DNA of 64,000 nucleotides from assembly GCA_019637615.1 (NCBI GenBank), contig JAHBVJ010000008.1:124001-188000 (forward strand), in the 5' to 3' direction. A program made the position numbers and the translations under genes. This document shows positions 55,927 through 64,000 of this stretch, one piece after another (within the stretch, counting starts at the first letter, position 1; each line of letters begins with the position of its first letter). The notes beneath the pieces were generated by a model. The model did no database searches and was not told the DNA's origin. It was given only the letters and a program-made list of their open reading frames with translations. This DNA is from Anaerolineae bacterium. GTDB lineage: Bacteria; Chloroflexota; Anaerolineae; Aggregatilineales; UBA2796.

Positions 55927-56871
55927 TTAAGGGGATTGGGAAAGCCCAACCAGTTGTAGGCTTGCTTCCCATAGCTCCATTGCCCGCTGCCGATCATAGG
56001 ACTCTTCCGATGATTCTCGGTGCTGCTCACCCAAGAAATATTTGCCGGAAACGTTCTTCAACTCAGGATCTATCACTAGCCGCGCCAACATGACTCCAGC
56101 GCGCGCAGGACTATTGAAGTTTTGCACGCGATCAGACAACATCGGCATGATGTGATGCCAAATAAACCGCACGAACGCCGCAGAATCACGGGCGAGACCC
56201 GTACCGGCCATCACGCCGGGGTTGAAGGCATTCACCATGATGGCCTCGCGTCCGCTCGCACGTAACCGACGATCCAACTCATAGGTGAAATATAAGTTGC
56301 TCAATTTTGAGGTGACATACCGCACACGCCCTAGTTTGGGGATGGTCTGTTCCATCTCCGCTTTCGGATGCGCCAGATCATCCGCGTTGGTGAATAGCGG
56401 GGGCGGATTGCCTAGCAGCAGTCCCAAGCGTGTTTTTGCGCCGTGCGCGCCACTCACTACAATGATGCGGGCGGGTTCCATGAGATGTGGCAGCAGCAGA
56501 TTCACCAGCAAGAAATGGCCTAAATGGTTCACGCCAAAGGTCATTTCGAAGCCATCTTTCGTGTATTGTGTGGAATTCCCCGTGCCGACGCCCGCGTTAC
56601 ATACAATGGCGTGCAGGGGTGGCAGTGTGCGTTGCTGGAAGACCTCGACAAAGCTGCGGATGGATGCCAATGAGGCTAGGTCAATGATCATCATTTCAAT
56701 GTGCGGATAGCCCGTTTCGGCAATCAGGCGCGACACCGCGTCGCGACCTTTGTCGGCATCCCGCGCGGTGATCACGATGTGCCACGATTGACCACTCCGG
56801 GCGATGGCCTTGGCGCATTCATAGCCCAGACTCGTATTGCCGCCCGTGATAAGTACTGTCTTGTCTGTCAT
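55927..56871 (-). CDS. Short-chain dehydrogenase/reductase
   Basis: A 314-residue SDR. The NAD(P) motif TVLITGGNTSLGYECAKAIA has a Thr-Ser variant of TGxxxGxG. HAIVCNAGVG follows, and the catalytic triad Ser is in IIVVSGAHG. The usual YxxxK motif is replaced: the place near YVTSKLSNLYFTYEL provides Tyr and Lys (YVTSK). It resembles protochlorophyllide-reductase-like and retinol dehydrogenase-like members. It is divergent from a MerR regulator and has a MerR-type promoter. Substrate unknown. Confidence 0.88.
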   Translation of the reverse strand: MTDKTVLITGGNTSLGYECAKAIARSGQSWHIVITARDADKGRDAVSRLIAETGYPHIEMMIIDLASLASIRSFVEVFQQRTLPPLHAIVCNAGVGTGNSTQYTKDGFEMTFGVNHLGHFLLVNLLLPHLMEPARIIVVSGAHGAKTRLGLLLGNPPPLFTNADDLAHPKAEMEQTIPKLGRVRYVTSKLSNLYFTYELDRRLRASGREAIMVNAFNPGVMAGTGLARDSAAFVRFIWHHIMPMLSDRVQNFNSPARAGVMLARLVIDPELKNVSGKYFLGEQHRESSEESYDRQRAMELWEASLQLVGLSQSP

Positions 56872-56913
56872 GCGTTGTAGTCCCGTTTTTTCTTATTCAC
56901 AACTGATGCAGGG

Positions 56914-56945
56914 ATGATAAAGTATGGAGTAGACTCCAGAGTCAA
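56914..56945 (-). promoter_or_regulatory. MerR-type promoter with overlapping palindromes for the SDR gene
   Basis: On the minus strand TTGACT (56940-56945) and TATCAT (56914-56919) are separated by 20 bases, the overlong spacer typical of MerR-regulated promoters. The spacer holds palindromes GGAGTAGACTCC (56926-56937) and GACTCCAGAGTC (56932-56943). The MerR gene begins 11 bases to the right and the SDR gene 43 bases to the left. Confidence 0.8.
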
Positions 56946-56955
56946 GAGGAAAATT

Positions 56956-57357
56956 ATGCACATCAGCGAACTCGCCAAATTATCGGGACTGTCAGTTGAC
57001 ACCCTGCGTTTCTACGAAAAACAAGGGTTGTTGAGCGAACATCACTTCGAGCGCCAGCCAAACAACTATCGCTCGTATACTTCCACCGCGCTATCTCGCT
57101 TAGAACTGATCAAATGTGCCAAGCTGCTCGGCTTTACCTTATCGGAAATCAAAACCTTAATCCATGATGTAGAGACGGACGAAATGACCACCACGCAACA
57201 GGCTGACGTGCTCTCCCAAAAGCTCGTGGAAATCGATCAACGTCTCGCTGAGATGACACGGTTGAAGACCTTTATCGGTCGCAAGTTGCAATTGCTGCGT
57301 AGCGGCTCGCAGGAAGGTTGTGTCTTGCCATCCCTCGCCAGCGACCAACCCGCCTGA
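56956..57357 (+). CDS. MerR-family transcriptional regulator
   Basis: A 133-residue regulator. The N-terminal winged helix is ISELAKLSGLSVDTLRFYEKQGLL, and the dimerisation helix follows (KLVEIDQRLAEMTRLKTFIGRKLQLL). There is one Cys in the short C-terminal region (EGCVLPS) but no clear metal motif, so it may sense a small molecule or redox signal. ATG 56956 follows AAGAGGA; a longer frame starting at 56914 overlaps the operator and is rejected. It should control the divergent SDR. Confidence 0.92.
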   Translation: MHISELAKLSGLSVDTLRFYEKQGLLSEHHFERQPNNYRSYTSTALSRLELIKCAKLLGFTLSEIKTLIHDVETDEMTTTQQADVLSQKLVEIDQRLAEMTRLKTFIGRKLQLLRSGSQEGCVLPSLASDQPA

Positions 57358-57431
57358 TACCCTCCACCCTAGTCAAGCCGCGTGCAGATTGCATATAATG
57401 GTCGCTTTCGACACGAGGAAAGCAGGAGCAC

Positions 57432-57824
57432 ATGACACGTCAACAAGTCTCATCGGGCACGATCTGGGAGCAAGAATACGGATACTGTCGCGCCATCCGT
57501 GTGGGTAATTGGGTGGCAGTGGCGGGCACGACGGCTGCCGATGAGAACAGTCAGATCGTAGGAGAAGGCGATGCGGGCGCACAAGCCGCGTATATTTTGC
57601 GCAAGATCGAACGAGCGCTGACGCAAGTGGGCGCGTCCGCCAAGGATGTGATTCGCACGCACATGTTCGTAGTGCATGAGCAAGATTGGGAAGCCGTCGC
57701 CAAAGCGCACGGTGAATTCTTCCGCGAGATCCGCCCCGTGAGCACGCTGGTGTTGGTCAAGGGCTTGATCGATCCGAAGATGTTAGTCGAGATCGAGGTT
57801 GACGCGATCATCGAGGGTGCGTGA
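57432..57824 (+). CDS. RidA/YjgF-family protein
   Basis: A 130-residue protein of the RidA superfamily, which hydrolyse reactive imines or enamines. The conserved RAIRVGNWVAVAGTTA and the RTHMFVVHEQDWEAVAKAH stretch are present. The catalytic Arg is in VIRTHMFV. The stop is adjacent to the GTG of the next gene, so the pair is coupled. Substrate unknown. Confidence 0.9.
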   Translation: MTRQQVSSGTIWEQEYGYCRAIRVGNWVAVAGTTAADENSQIVGEGDAGAQAAYILRKIERALTQVGASAKDVIRTHMFVVHEQDWEAVAKAHGEFFREIRPVSTLVLVKGLIDPKMLVEIEVDAIIEGA

Positions 57825-59183
57825 GTGACGCTGCTGCTATCCGTTCTGGCGTTTGGCGCAGTGTGGTGGTTGGGAATCTACCTGATCAGCCGTGATTTTC
57901 ACGTACTGCTGCTGCGCTATGCAGGATTCGGTCTGCTGGCTTACGCACTCGGCTTGGTGGGCTTCACGCTGAACAGCCTGTGGAACGTGTCCACGGCGCT
58001 TGGCACGATCAGCGGGTTGATCAGCGTACTGCCCGGTCTGCTGTGGGCGGGGGCGCTGCTGCACTTGCTGCCCGATGACTATCCGCCGCGCGCAGTGCTG
58101 ATCCGACAATGGGCGCGCGGATGGCTGCCCGCTGGCGTGATCTTGCTGATCGCAGCGGGGATCGTCAACGCACCGATCACGACGCTGGCACTCGCGGCGG
58201 TGATGCTGATCCCGCTGGTGCTGGCGATTGTGCATCTATGGCGCGGTTATCGTCCGCTGCGCCGTCAACGCCGAGTGATCGGGATCATGCTGTTCGGCCT
58301 GATCAGTTTGGCGCTGGAGATCGGGCTGCTGTTGTTCCCGCTGCTGCCATACACATGGATTTTGCTGGCACTCGGCTTCGACATCGTGCTGCTCGGCGCG
58401 ATCATCGCCTATCTTGACGCGCTGAATCAGGGCGAGACGCTGCTGCCACACATGATCCGCTCGTTGGATGGCGCTGCCATCGCCGCGCTGCTGTTCGGCG
58501 GGCAAATCGGGGTGGTGATGCAGGTCGGTACGGGCGTCAGCGTACCGATGACGATCTTGCTGTACGCGGTGGTGGCGACGGCGATCACGCTGCAAGCCGT
58601 CCAACCGCAGATGCAAGCGGTGGTAGACCAGATCGCCTTCCGCGACCAGCCCAAATTACGCAGTGACCGCGCCGATCTGCGCACGGCGGAACAAGCGCTG
58701 CCGCGTACCGATCCGGCGGTGGATTTCGCCGCGATGGACGAGGCCGATTTCGCCAAATTGGTGCGGCGGGCGCTGACCAGCGTCACCGATCTGCCGCGCC
58801 TCGCCGCCAGCCCCTTGATTTACTTGCCACAGGTAACGGCTGATCTGGCAGCCACGAACGCCAAAGACGACGTGATCGAGCGGGCGGTAGCGCTCAAGCG
58901 GCTGTTGATCGCACAGATCACGCGGCTGAAGCCCTCCGACGGACGGGATTTCGATACGAGCGCGGCATGGCGGCATTACAACGCGCTGTATTTCCCGTAT
59001 GTGCTCGGTCTGAGGCCGTACAATACGCGCCTTGACGCTGACGATCTCGATCCGGCGCGGCGCGAGATCATGGACTGGTTCCGCGCTCAAGTGCCCGAAC
59101 GCACGCTGTACAACTGGCAGAACGCCGCCGCCAAACTCGTCGCCCAGCAGTTGCGTCCTGCTGCCGAACGAGTCAGTGCGTGA
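57825..59183 (+). CDS. Polytopic membrane protein with soluble C-terminal domain, function unknown
   Basis: A 452-residue protein with about nine hydrophobic helices in residues 1-270 and a charged cytoplasmic-like tail (about 270-452, rich in Asp, Arg and Ala, with DEADFAKLVRRALTSVTDLPRLA). It starts with a GTG directly after the RidA stop. A late stretch, DPARREIMDWFRAQVPERTLYNWQNAAAKLVA, is helical. I do not recognise a family. The tight coupling to RidA suggests a shared function, but this is inference. Confidence 0.6.
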   Translation: MTLLLSVLAFGAVWWLGIYLISRDFHVLLLRYAGFGLLAYALGLVGFTLNSLWNVSTALGTISGLISVLPGLLWAGALLHLLPDDYPPRAVLIRQWARGWLPAGVILLIAAGIVNAPITTLALAAVMLIPLVLAIVHLWRGYRPLRRQRRVIGIMLFGLISLALEIGLLLFPLLPYTWILLALGFDIVLLGAIIAYLDALNQGETLLPHMIRSLDGAAIAALLFGGQIGVVMQVGTGVSVPMTILLYAVVATAITLQAVQPQMQAVVDQIAFRDQPKLRSDRADLRTAEQALPRTDPAVDFAAMDEADFAKLVRRALTSVTDLPRLAASPLIYLPQVTADLAATNAKDDVIERAVALKRLLIAQITRLKPSDGRDFDTSAAWRHYNALYFPYVLGLRPYNTRLDADDLDPARREIMDWFRAQVPERTLYNWQNAAAKLVAQQLRPAAERVSA

Positions 59184-59264
59184 TCATCGCTCCATGATCA
59201 ATATGTGAAAATTTACACAACCACCTGTCGCATTTTGCGTATAAGAGAATAAGTCGTAATAGAA

Positions 59265-59296
59265 AAGCCGAGTAGACGCGTACTCTGGCCTTTTTT
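59265..59296 (+). terminator. Rho-independent terminator
   Basis: A GCCGAGTA/TACTCTGGC stem with a one-base bulge and a six-base loop, followed by T6. It closes the RidA/membrane protein unit. The flavodoxin-like gene begins 36 bases later. Confidence 0.75.
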
Positions 59297-59331
59297 GCGT
59301 TGAAGATGCGTTTTGGACAGGAGCAGAGACA

Positions 59332-59892
59332 ATGACCGCCAATATTCTTGTTACGTATGCCAGTCGCACAGGTTCCACCATCGGCGTGGCTAATGCAATC
59401 GGCAGTGCGTTGATGGACAACGGGTTGCAGACTTCCGTGTACCCGATGTCCGATATTAATGACCTGAGCGGGTACGATGCCATCGTGGCGGGCAGCGCGA
59501 TCCGCGAGGGGCAATGGTTGCCGGAAGCGCTGGATTTTATACGGGCACATCAGGCGGTGTTGATGACGAAGCCCTTCGCCTCATTTATGGTATGCATGAC
59601 GATGGCGATGAACAACCCGAAAGCGCCGGACATGGTGCGGGAGTGGATGCGGCCTGTGCGCCAGATGGTGAAACCCGTCAGCGAGGGCTATTTTGCGGGC
59701 ATCTTGGACATCAGCAAAGTGCCGACCATGCGTCAGCGGCTGCTGTTTCGTATGAGCGTGCTGGCAGGTGTGTGGACGGAAGGCGATCACCGCGATTGGG
59801 GCGCTATCCGCGCATGGGCGAACTCGCTGCCCGCGCTGCTCTACGCCGATAGCCCCAACTTTGCCGCTGTTGCTGGATCCGTGACTGGATAG
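59332..59892 (+). CDS. Flavodoxin-domain protein, menaquinone-dependent HemG-like
   Basis: A 186-residue FMN-binding protein. The phosphate loop TYASRTGSTIGVANAIG is that of flavodoxins, and the later GSAIREGQWLPEALDFI is typical of HemG-like protoporphyrinogen dehydrogenases. ACCTGTGCG-type cysteines are absent. Whether it acts on protoporphyrinogen or another flavin reaction is not decided. Its 3' end overlaps the convergent DUF4291 gene by 52 bases. Confidence 0.82.
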   Translation: MTANILVTYASRTGSTIGVANAIGSALMDNGLQTSVYPMSDINDLSGYDAIVAGSAIREGQWLPEALDFIRAHQAVLMTKPFASFMVCMTMAMNNPKAPDMVREWMRPVRQMVKPVSEGYFAGILDISKVPTMRQRLLFRMSVLAGVWTEGDHRDWGAIRAWANSLPALLYADSPNFAAVAGSVTG

Positions 59893-60479
59893 ACGGCCTC
59901 GCGCGGCAAGATCAGTTCATCCAGCACATAAGCGTGCAGTCGTTGATGCTGTTCGCGCACAAAATCTGAAATATCTTCAATGCTGACGATCCAGTCTTTG
60001 GCGTAATGAGCGAGCGCTTCGCCGCGCAAGCCTAGCTGGATCGCCCGCCGTTCGAGTTTGGCTCCCGACGGATGATGATCGGGATCCCACTGCAAGCGCA
60101 CATCGGAACGGGCGACGGCAGCTTGCCACGCGGCTTCCATCCCGTACACGGCTGCCACATACGAGGAATGCACCGCTTGCGCCAAGACCTGATCGAAGGC
60201 TGCCCGCTTGAGTCGAATCGCCAGCACGACCTCTTGTTGCTCCTTCGTACCCCACCCACAGCGGTACATCATCCATAGGAAATTCGGCTTGATCCAGCTC
60301 ATACGCTGCACACTGAATGCACCGCCAAAGTAGCCGTGCTGTGTGGCGAAGTGCCCGATCTCCGCGCGATAGGCTTGGTACACGATCACCGAGTCATCGT
60401 CGTATTGTGCGAGGATATGCCGTCCTGTTTGGGGCCACCGCGCGTTCTGGTCGCGGTAAAGTTCAGTCAGCAGATTCAT
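59841..60479 (-). CDS. DUF4291-family protein
   Basis: A 212-residue protein. The family features seen are the central SVIVYQAYRAEIGHFATQHG, then RMSWIKPNFLWMMYRCGWG and EVVLAIRLKRAAFD, with the late LRGEALAHYAKDWIVSIED. Biochemistry is not established to my knowledge. The ATG at 60479 (MNLLTELYRDQNARWP) is chosen because it lies within the end of the next gene. The upstream gene, an ADP-ribosylglycohydrolase, overlaps it by 17 bases, a tight coupling that suggests a linked function. Its 3' end overlaps the flavodoxin gene, which is convergent. Confidence 0.8.
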   Translation of the reverse strand: MNLLTELYRDQNARWPQTGRHILAQYDDDSVIVYQAYRAEIGHFATQHGYFGGAFSVQRMSWIKPNFLWMMYRCGWGTKEQQEVVLAIRLKRAAFDQVLAQAVHSSYVAAVYGMEAAWQAAVARSDVRLQWDPDHHPSGAKLERRAIQLGLRGEALAHYAKDWIVSIEDISDFVREQHQRLHAYVLDELILPREAVYPVTDPATAAKLGLSA

Positions 60480-61380
60480 GATCCTCCTCGTCGCTAAACG
60501 CCCACACAGGCAGTGTTTCCAGCCGATGTAGCCAATCAGCAGGAATTTGATCCAATCCGGTGTGACTCGCCACGATGCTGCCGACGATGGCACAGTTCGT
60601 ATCGATGTCACCGCCAACGCTGGCAGTTTTCTCGATAGCCACTTGGAAATCATCCAAGTAGCTGCCAGCCAGCCATAGCGCGAATGGTACGGTCATCTGG
60701 GCGATGGAAGGCCGTCCATTGCCGAGCCGCTTCGATGCCTCATGAGGGGTAGTGGTCGGGTTCAACGCAAGGGCTTTTTCCAGCTTGCGGCGTATCTCGC
60801 TCGGCGGCATTCTAGAGAGGATGGCACTGAGAAAAGTTTCCCTCGTGAGTGCGTGGGGTTGTTGACGAGCATTCGTGACAATTGCCGCTGCCATCGTCAC
60901 TGCGATCCCGCCCGCGATGCCTTCAGGATGCGCGTGTGTGACTACCGCTGATTTTTCAGCTTGCGCGATCAGCATCTCCGTATCATCCGCAAAATACGCC
61001 CCAAGCGGTGCGATCCTCATGGCTGCACCGTTACCATACGAACCTGTACCCTCAAACATGCCGATGGACAATGCCCGCCAGTCACCACCGGAGGCGATGG
61101 CTTTGAACAGCCGCGTTACGCCCTGCCCGTAGCCTCGCTTGCCTTCCCGACGGAGGGCGAACTGCTGCGCCAATTCGTCTTGTCGAATCTCGCCATAGCG
61201 CCGCAACTGTGCGTAGATCGACAGCGCCATTTGCGTATCGTCGGAATATTCCCACGTCACGGCACTATGCTTGCGGTGGTTATAGCCGTGATGGTTGCCA
61301 TACGCATCACCCACCGACAGCCCAATCAGGGCGGTATAGGCGCGCTGCAAACGCGGATCTGTCGGCATGAAGATGAGCAT
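60463..61380 (-). CDS. ADP-ribosylglycohydrolase-family protein (ARH/DraG-like)
   Basis: A 305-residue hydrolase that removes ADP-ribose from proteins, nucleic acids or small molecules with two Mg2+ ions. The metal residues are in the first motif WEYSDDTQMA and in the last, GGDIDTNCAIVGS; both are intact. The intermediate GNGAAMRIAPLGAYF is typical. The start ATG 61380 has AGGTAG upstream; a GTG at 61386 is less likely. It is coupled to a DUF4291 gene by a 17-base overlap. The natural ADP-ribosylated target is unknown. Confidence 0.92.
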   Translation of the reverse strand: MLIFMPTDPRLQRAYTALIGLSVGDAYGNHHGYNHRKHSAVTWEYSDDTQMALSIYAQLRRYGEIRQDELAQQFALRREGKRGYGQGVTRLFKAIASGGDWRALSIGMFEGTGSYGNGAAMRIAPLGAYFADDTEMLIAQAEKSAVVTHAHPEGIAGGIAVTMAAAIVTNARQQPHALTRETFLSAILSRMPPSEIRRKLEKALALNPTTTPHEASKRLGNGRPSIAQMTVPFALWLAGSYLDDFQVAIEKTASVGGDIDTNCAIVGSIVASHTGLDQIPADWLHRLETLPVWAFSDEEDHESAD

Positions 61381-61492
61381 AGACACTACCTAGCTTAAGC
61401 TATATGTTGGACGTACATTCATTCTAAAGCGCAAATGCAAAACAATATATACTGAAGTGGGGAGATAGACCGGATAGTGGGGGCAAAATCGG

Positions 61493-61975
61493 ATGTCTAA
61501 AAAGATTACCGAGTCTGAAATTCGCATTCACCTCCAGACCTTGAGCGAGACGCCGCGCCGCCTTCACGCTTGCACCGATGGCCTCGATGACAAGCGGCTG
61601 CGAAGTGCGCCGCCGGATGAGTGGTCACCTGTGGAGATCATGGGGCATTTACGCGCCTGTGCGGAGATTTGGTCGTTCAGCATTTGCGCCATGCTGACGC
61701 TCGACTCGCCGGAATTAGGGCATGTCCATCCACGAGACTGGGTGAAGAAACTCGGCTATGCCAGCCTCGGCTTCGCGGAAAATCTAGAGGCGCTGGAAGT
61801 CGGGCGGAAGAACTTGCTGCGCTTGTTGCAACCGTTAACGCTCGATGCGTGGGGACGTTCGGCGCGCTTCGTGGGGATGCAGAATGTCCACACGATCTTC
61901 GATGAAACATACCGCATGGCAACCCACGAAGCCGGACATTGTGAGCAGATCGAGCAGTTGCTAACCGCCCGTTAG
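61493..61975 (+). CDS. DinB-family protein
   Basis: A 160-residue DinB-like four-helix protein. The histidines EIMGHLRACAEIW and MATHEAGHCEQI give a typical His and HxxxH metal site. Start at an ATG after GCAAAATCGG, with a weak ribosome site. It ends four bases before the convergent nitroreductase stop. Role unknown. Confidence 0.85.
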   Translation: MSKKITESEIRIHLQTLSETPRRLHACTDGLDDKRLRSAPPDEWSPVEIMGHLRACAEIWSFSICAMLTLDSPELGHVHPRDWVKKLGYASLGFAENLEALEVGRKNLLRLLQPLTLDAWGRSARFVGMQNVHTIFDETYRMATHEAGHCEQIEQLLTAR

Positions 61976-61979
61976 CGGC

Positions 61980-62477
61980 TCACCATTTCTCCCAATGCAC
62001 GACCTCATCCAGTGGCTTGCGCCCACCCATTTTGCTCGGCTTGTAATCGGAAGCAGGATAGCCGAACGAGATCGCGCCCATCACGTAATGATCGGCGGGC
62101 ACGCCGAGGATGGCGCGGGCTTCGTCGGGACGGTGGAAGTTGGCGATGCACGATCCGATGCCTAATTCATGCGCTTCAAGCTGCATCAGAGCGGCGACTT
62201 GCCCCAAGTCGAAGGCGTTCCACGGGTTTTCTTGCGTGCCGACCAGCGCGATTGCCAGCGGCGCGCCGATAAGATGCTGCGCGAAATCGCCCGCCGTCGA
62301 GAGCGCCTTGAGCCGTTCGCGATCCTTGATCACGATGAACTGCCACCACTGTCGATTTTTGCTGCTCTGAGAGCGCCGCCCCGCGTTGAGGATGGCTTCC
62401 AGTACCTCGTCGGGAATCGGATCGGGGCGGAATTGGCGGACAGCATGACGCGTGCGAATCGCATCTTTGACGTTCAA
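61980..62477 (-). CDS. Nitroreductase-family flavoprotein
   Basis: A 165-residue FMN-dependent reductase. The opening VKDAIRTRHAVRQFRPDPIPDEVLEAIL is the family hallmark. The FMN-binding RRSQSSKNRQWWQF and GQVAALMQLEAHELGIGSC follow. A TTG at 62477 with GGAGG five bases upstream decides the start; ATGs at 62498 and 62516 would place the ribosome site inside the gene. Substrate unknown: quinones and nitroaromatics are typical. Confidence 0.9.
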   Translation of the reverse strand: MNVKDAIRTRHAVRQFRPDPIPDEVLEAILNAGRRSQSSKNRQWWQFIVIKDRERLKALSTAGDFAQHLIGAPLAIALVGTQENPWNAFDLGQVAALMQLEAHELGIGSCIANFHRPDEARAILGVPADHYVMGAISFGYPASDYKPSKMGGRKPLDEVVHWEKW

Positions 62478-62487
62478 AATAACCTCC
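62475..62487 (-). promoter_or_regulatory. Ribosome binding site deciding a TTG start
   Basis: GGAGG (complement of 62483-62487), a five-base spacer and TTG (complement of 62475-62477). This supports the shorter nitroreductase. Confidence 0.7.
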
Positions 62488-62595
62488 AATTGAAGCATCA
62501 AGTTATTGGGGATCATAACACAATGGACGGCAACATTACTTGCTGCCGCCCATCGCGTTCTAAGGAGAAACCGGTAGTTAGCAAAGGTAGAAGGA

Positions 62596-64000
62596 TCAGG
62601 CGCGGTTGGTTACGTTCGGCTTGATCGTGATCTCGGCGGGCGCGTCCAGCCAGCGCATGTTGAGCGAGTCCCCCTTGAGGCCAGTCACACTGACGTGCTG
62701 GTCATCGCCGGGGATGATGTCGAGCATGTTATCGCTCCACTTCACGTCATCGCCTGCCGCCAAGACCACTGCCCGCGCTGGACGCGCCGCACTGATGCGC
62801 AGCGTGGTCGAGGCAGCGTCGGACGACTCGATGGTGATGCTCAAGCCGGGATCGGGGACGTGGAAGCGCTTGGGCGGATCAGGCCACAGGGCGGCACGTG
62901 CCAGCACCGTCTCGCCTTGCAACAGCCGGGCGCTGACCACCGCGCCTGCTTCCCGCGCCGCCTTGAAATCGAAGCGTCCCAATTCGGTGCTGCGGTTCGC
63001 GCCCGCGTGGATGGTGATCCGCTGCTGGGCAACCTGTTCGCCCGTCAGTGCCCACACCTGAAGATCGAGATCGGCGTCGATGGCGTGCAGCGTACCATTG
63101 GCAAGCCAGACATCGGCATGACCATCGGCAGCGGCGATACCGAGCGCCACTTGCGCGAGACTGCGGCGGAAGCGATAGTAAGCAGGCTTGAGGCGCAAGA
63201 AGTAATCCACCAGCGCCCAACTGGTGACAGGCCAGCAGTCGTTGATCTGCCAGACCAGCGCGCCCGCCGTCCGGTAGCGGCCTTCGCCCTGCCAGCGCCG
63301 ACGCCAGCCATCTGCAGCGGCGGCGACGGCCTCGGACTGCACGAACTGGCTGAAGTTGATGTATTCCGCCAGCGTGCTGGCCTCGCCCGTATTCTGCGCG
63401 AGATAGTGATCGAGGCGTTGGGGGCCTTCGCCAGCTTTGTTGTGGAAGTTCATCACGGCGCTGTGGACGGCGCGATCTTCGGGGCGCGTGAACTGCTCGA
63501 TGGTGGCGAGTTCCGGCGCGGCTTGCATCCCGAACTCGCTGACGAAGCGGCCTTGATACAACGGATAGTCGCGGTAATCGGCCTTCGAACCGTGCCAAAT
63601 TTCCCACGTGTGGCGATCTCCGATGGTCTGGTCAGCCACGGACGCGCCGCCATAGGGGCTACCGGGCCAGTACAGGCGGGTAGGATCAAGCTGTCCACAG
63701 ACATTGGGCAGCAAGCGCTCGTAGATCTCACGCGCGGGGAAGTTGGAGTTCACAAAATCGCCGTGGAAGTTGACATCGTAGACATGGAGCGCTTCCGCGA
63801 CCTGATAATCTTCGTTGTTGCCGCACCACAGCGCGATGCACGCGTGATGACGCAGCCGCCGCACGGTGGCTTCGGCTTCGGCCCGCACGTTGAGCAAAAA
63901 TTCGGGATGTGCGGGATACATGCCGCACGCGAACATGAAGTCTTGCCAGACCAGCAAGCCGAGTTCATCGCACAGATCGTAGAAGACATCTTCTTCGTAG
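62596..64000 (-). CDS. GH2 beta-mannosidase-like glycosidase (N-terminal part outside window)
   Basis: 467 residues are visible; the frame is open at the right edge, with YEEDVFYDLCDELGLLVWQD before the first in-frame start. The catalytic acid/base Glu is in WCGNNEDYQ and the nucleophile Glu in FVSEFGMQAAP, as in beta-mannosidases. The active-site tail VWQINDCWPVTSWALVDY is present, followed by C-terminal beta-sandwich domains. With CE7, GH31, GH42 and GH4 in the window it fits cytoplasmic breakdown of mannan or galactoglucomannan oligomers. Confidence 0.92.
   Translation of the reverse strand, partial: YEEDVFYDLCDELGLLVWQDFMFACGMYPAHPEFLLNVRAEAEATVRRLRHHACIALWCGNNEDYQVAEALHVYDVNFHGDFVNSNFPAREIYERLLPNVCGQLDPTRLYWPGSPYGGASVADQTIGDRHTWEIWHGSKADYRDYPLYQGRFVSEFGMQAAPELATIEQFTRPEDRAVHSAVMNFHNKAGEGPQRLDHYLAQNTGEASTLAEYINFSQFVQSEAVAAAADGWRRRWQGEGRYRTAGALVWQINDCWPVTSWALVDYFLRLKPAYYRFRRSLAQVALGIAAADGHADVWLANGTLHAIDADLDLQVWALTGEQVAQQRITIHAGANRSTELGRFDFKAAREAGAVVSARLLQGETVLARAALWPDPPKRFHVPDPGLSITIESSDAASTTLRISAARPARAVVLAAGDDVKWSDNMLDIIPGDDQHVSVTGLKGDSLNMRWLDAPAEITIKPNVTNRA

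Overview
The window most likely comes from a Chloroflexota (Anaerolineae-like) chromosome. The evidence is indirect: a secreted protein with a Thr/Pro tandem linker, many sugar-oligomer hydrolases beside a peptide-type ABC transporter, a YvcK-like protein with an N-terminal membrane anchor, and an F0 ATP synthase operon ending in a b/delta-type gene. There is no rRNA, tRNA, CRISPR array or insertion sequence. Base composition is fairly GC-rich, with AT-richer patches around 5.8-9.4 kb, 20.4-21.2 kb and 47.5-48.0 kb (judged by eye).

Layout. 0-5.8 kb: the end of a DinB-like gene, then an operon of two nucleoside-type ABC permeases, a 770-residue ABC ATPase carrying a hydrophobic hairpin inside each ATPase domain, and a KDPG-type aldolase. 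5.8-9.6 kb: a low-GC VOC-HEAT fusion, a minimal nucleotidyltransferase with a broken HEPN partner, and repeat-rich DNA. 9.6-17.5 kb: glmS, an FGGY kinase with a membrane protein, a slipin and a cytochrome P450. 17.6-20.4 kb: an F0-only ATP synthase operon (atpI/Z-like, atpB, atpE, atpF fused to the C-terminal part of delta), closed by a terminator. 20.4-30 kb: a GATC-dense intergenic cluster, then mostly housekeeping genes (cyclophilin lipoprotein, tsaD, AAA ATPase, acetyl esterase, YvcK, DUF1461).

30-46 kb is a carbohydrate-use region: a LarA-like protein, a GH31 alpha-xylosidase at the end of a five-gene oligopeptide-type ABC operon, a divergent LacI regulator, a GH42 beta-galactosidase and a GH4 alpha-galactosidase. 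A GH2 beta-mannosidase-like gene runs off the right edge. Together these suggest import of plant hemicellulose oligosaccharides and trimming of their side chains inside the cell. 46-64 kb carries small enzymes and regulators: deazaflavin reductase/HxlR, NUDIX, several GNATs, a circularly permuted ATP-grasp/alpha-E pair, a CDF transporter, an SDR/MerR divergent pair with a MerR-type promoter, RidA with a membrane protein, and an overlapping DUF4291/ADP-ribosylglycohydrolase pair.

The most unusual items are the ABC ATPase with membrane hairpins in both nucleotide-binding domains, the truncated b-delta fusion in a split ATP synthase operon, the DUF4291-ARH pair, and three kinds of iterated intergenic repeats (four-unit heptamer arrays, GCCTG/TGATCCCGT hairpin islands, and a GATC-dense cluster).
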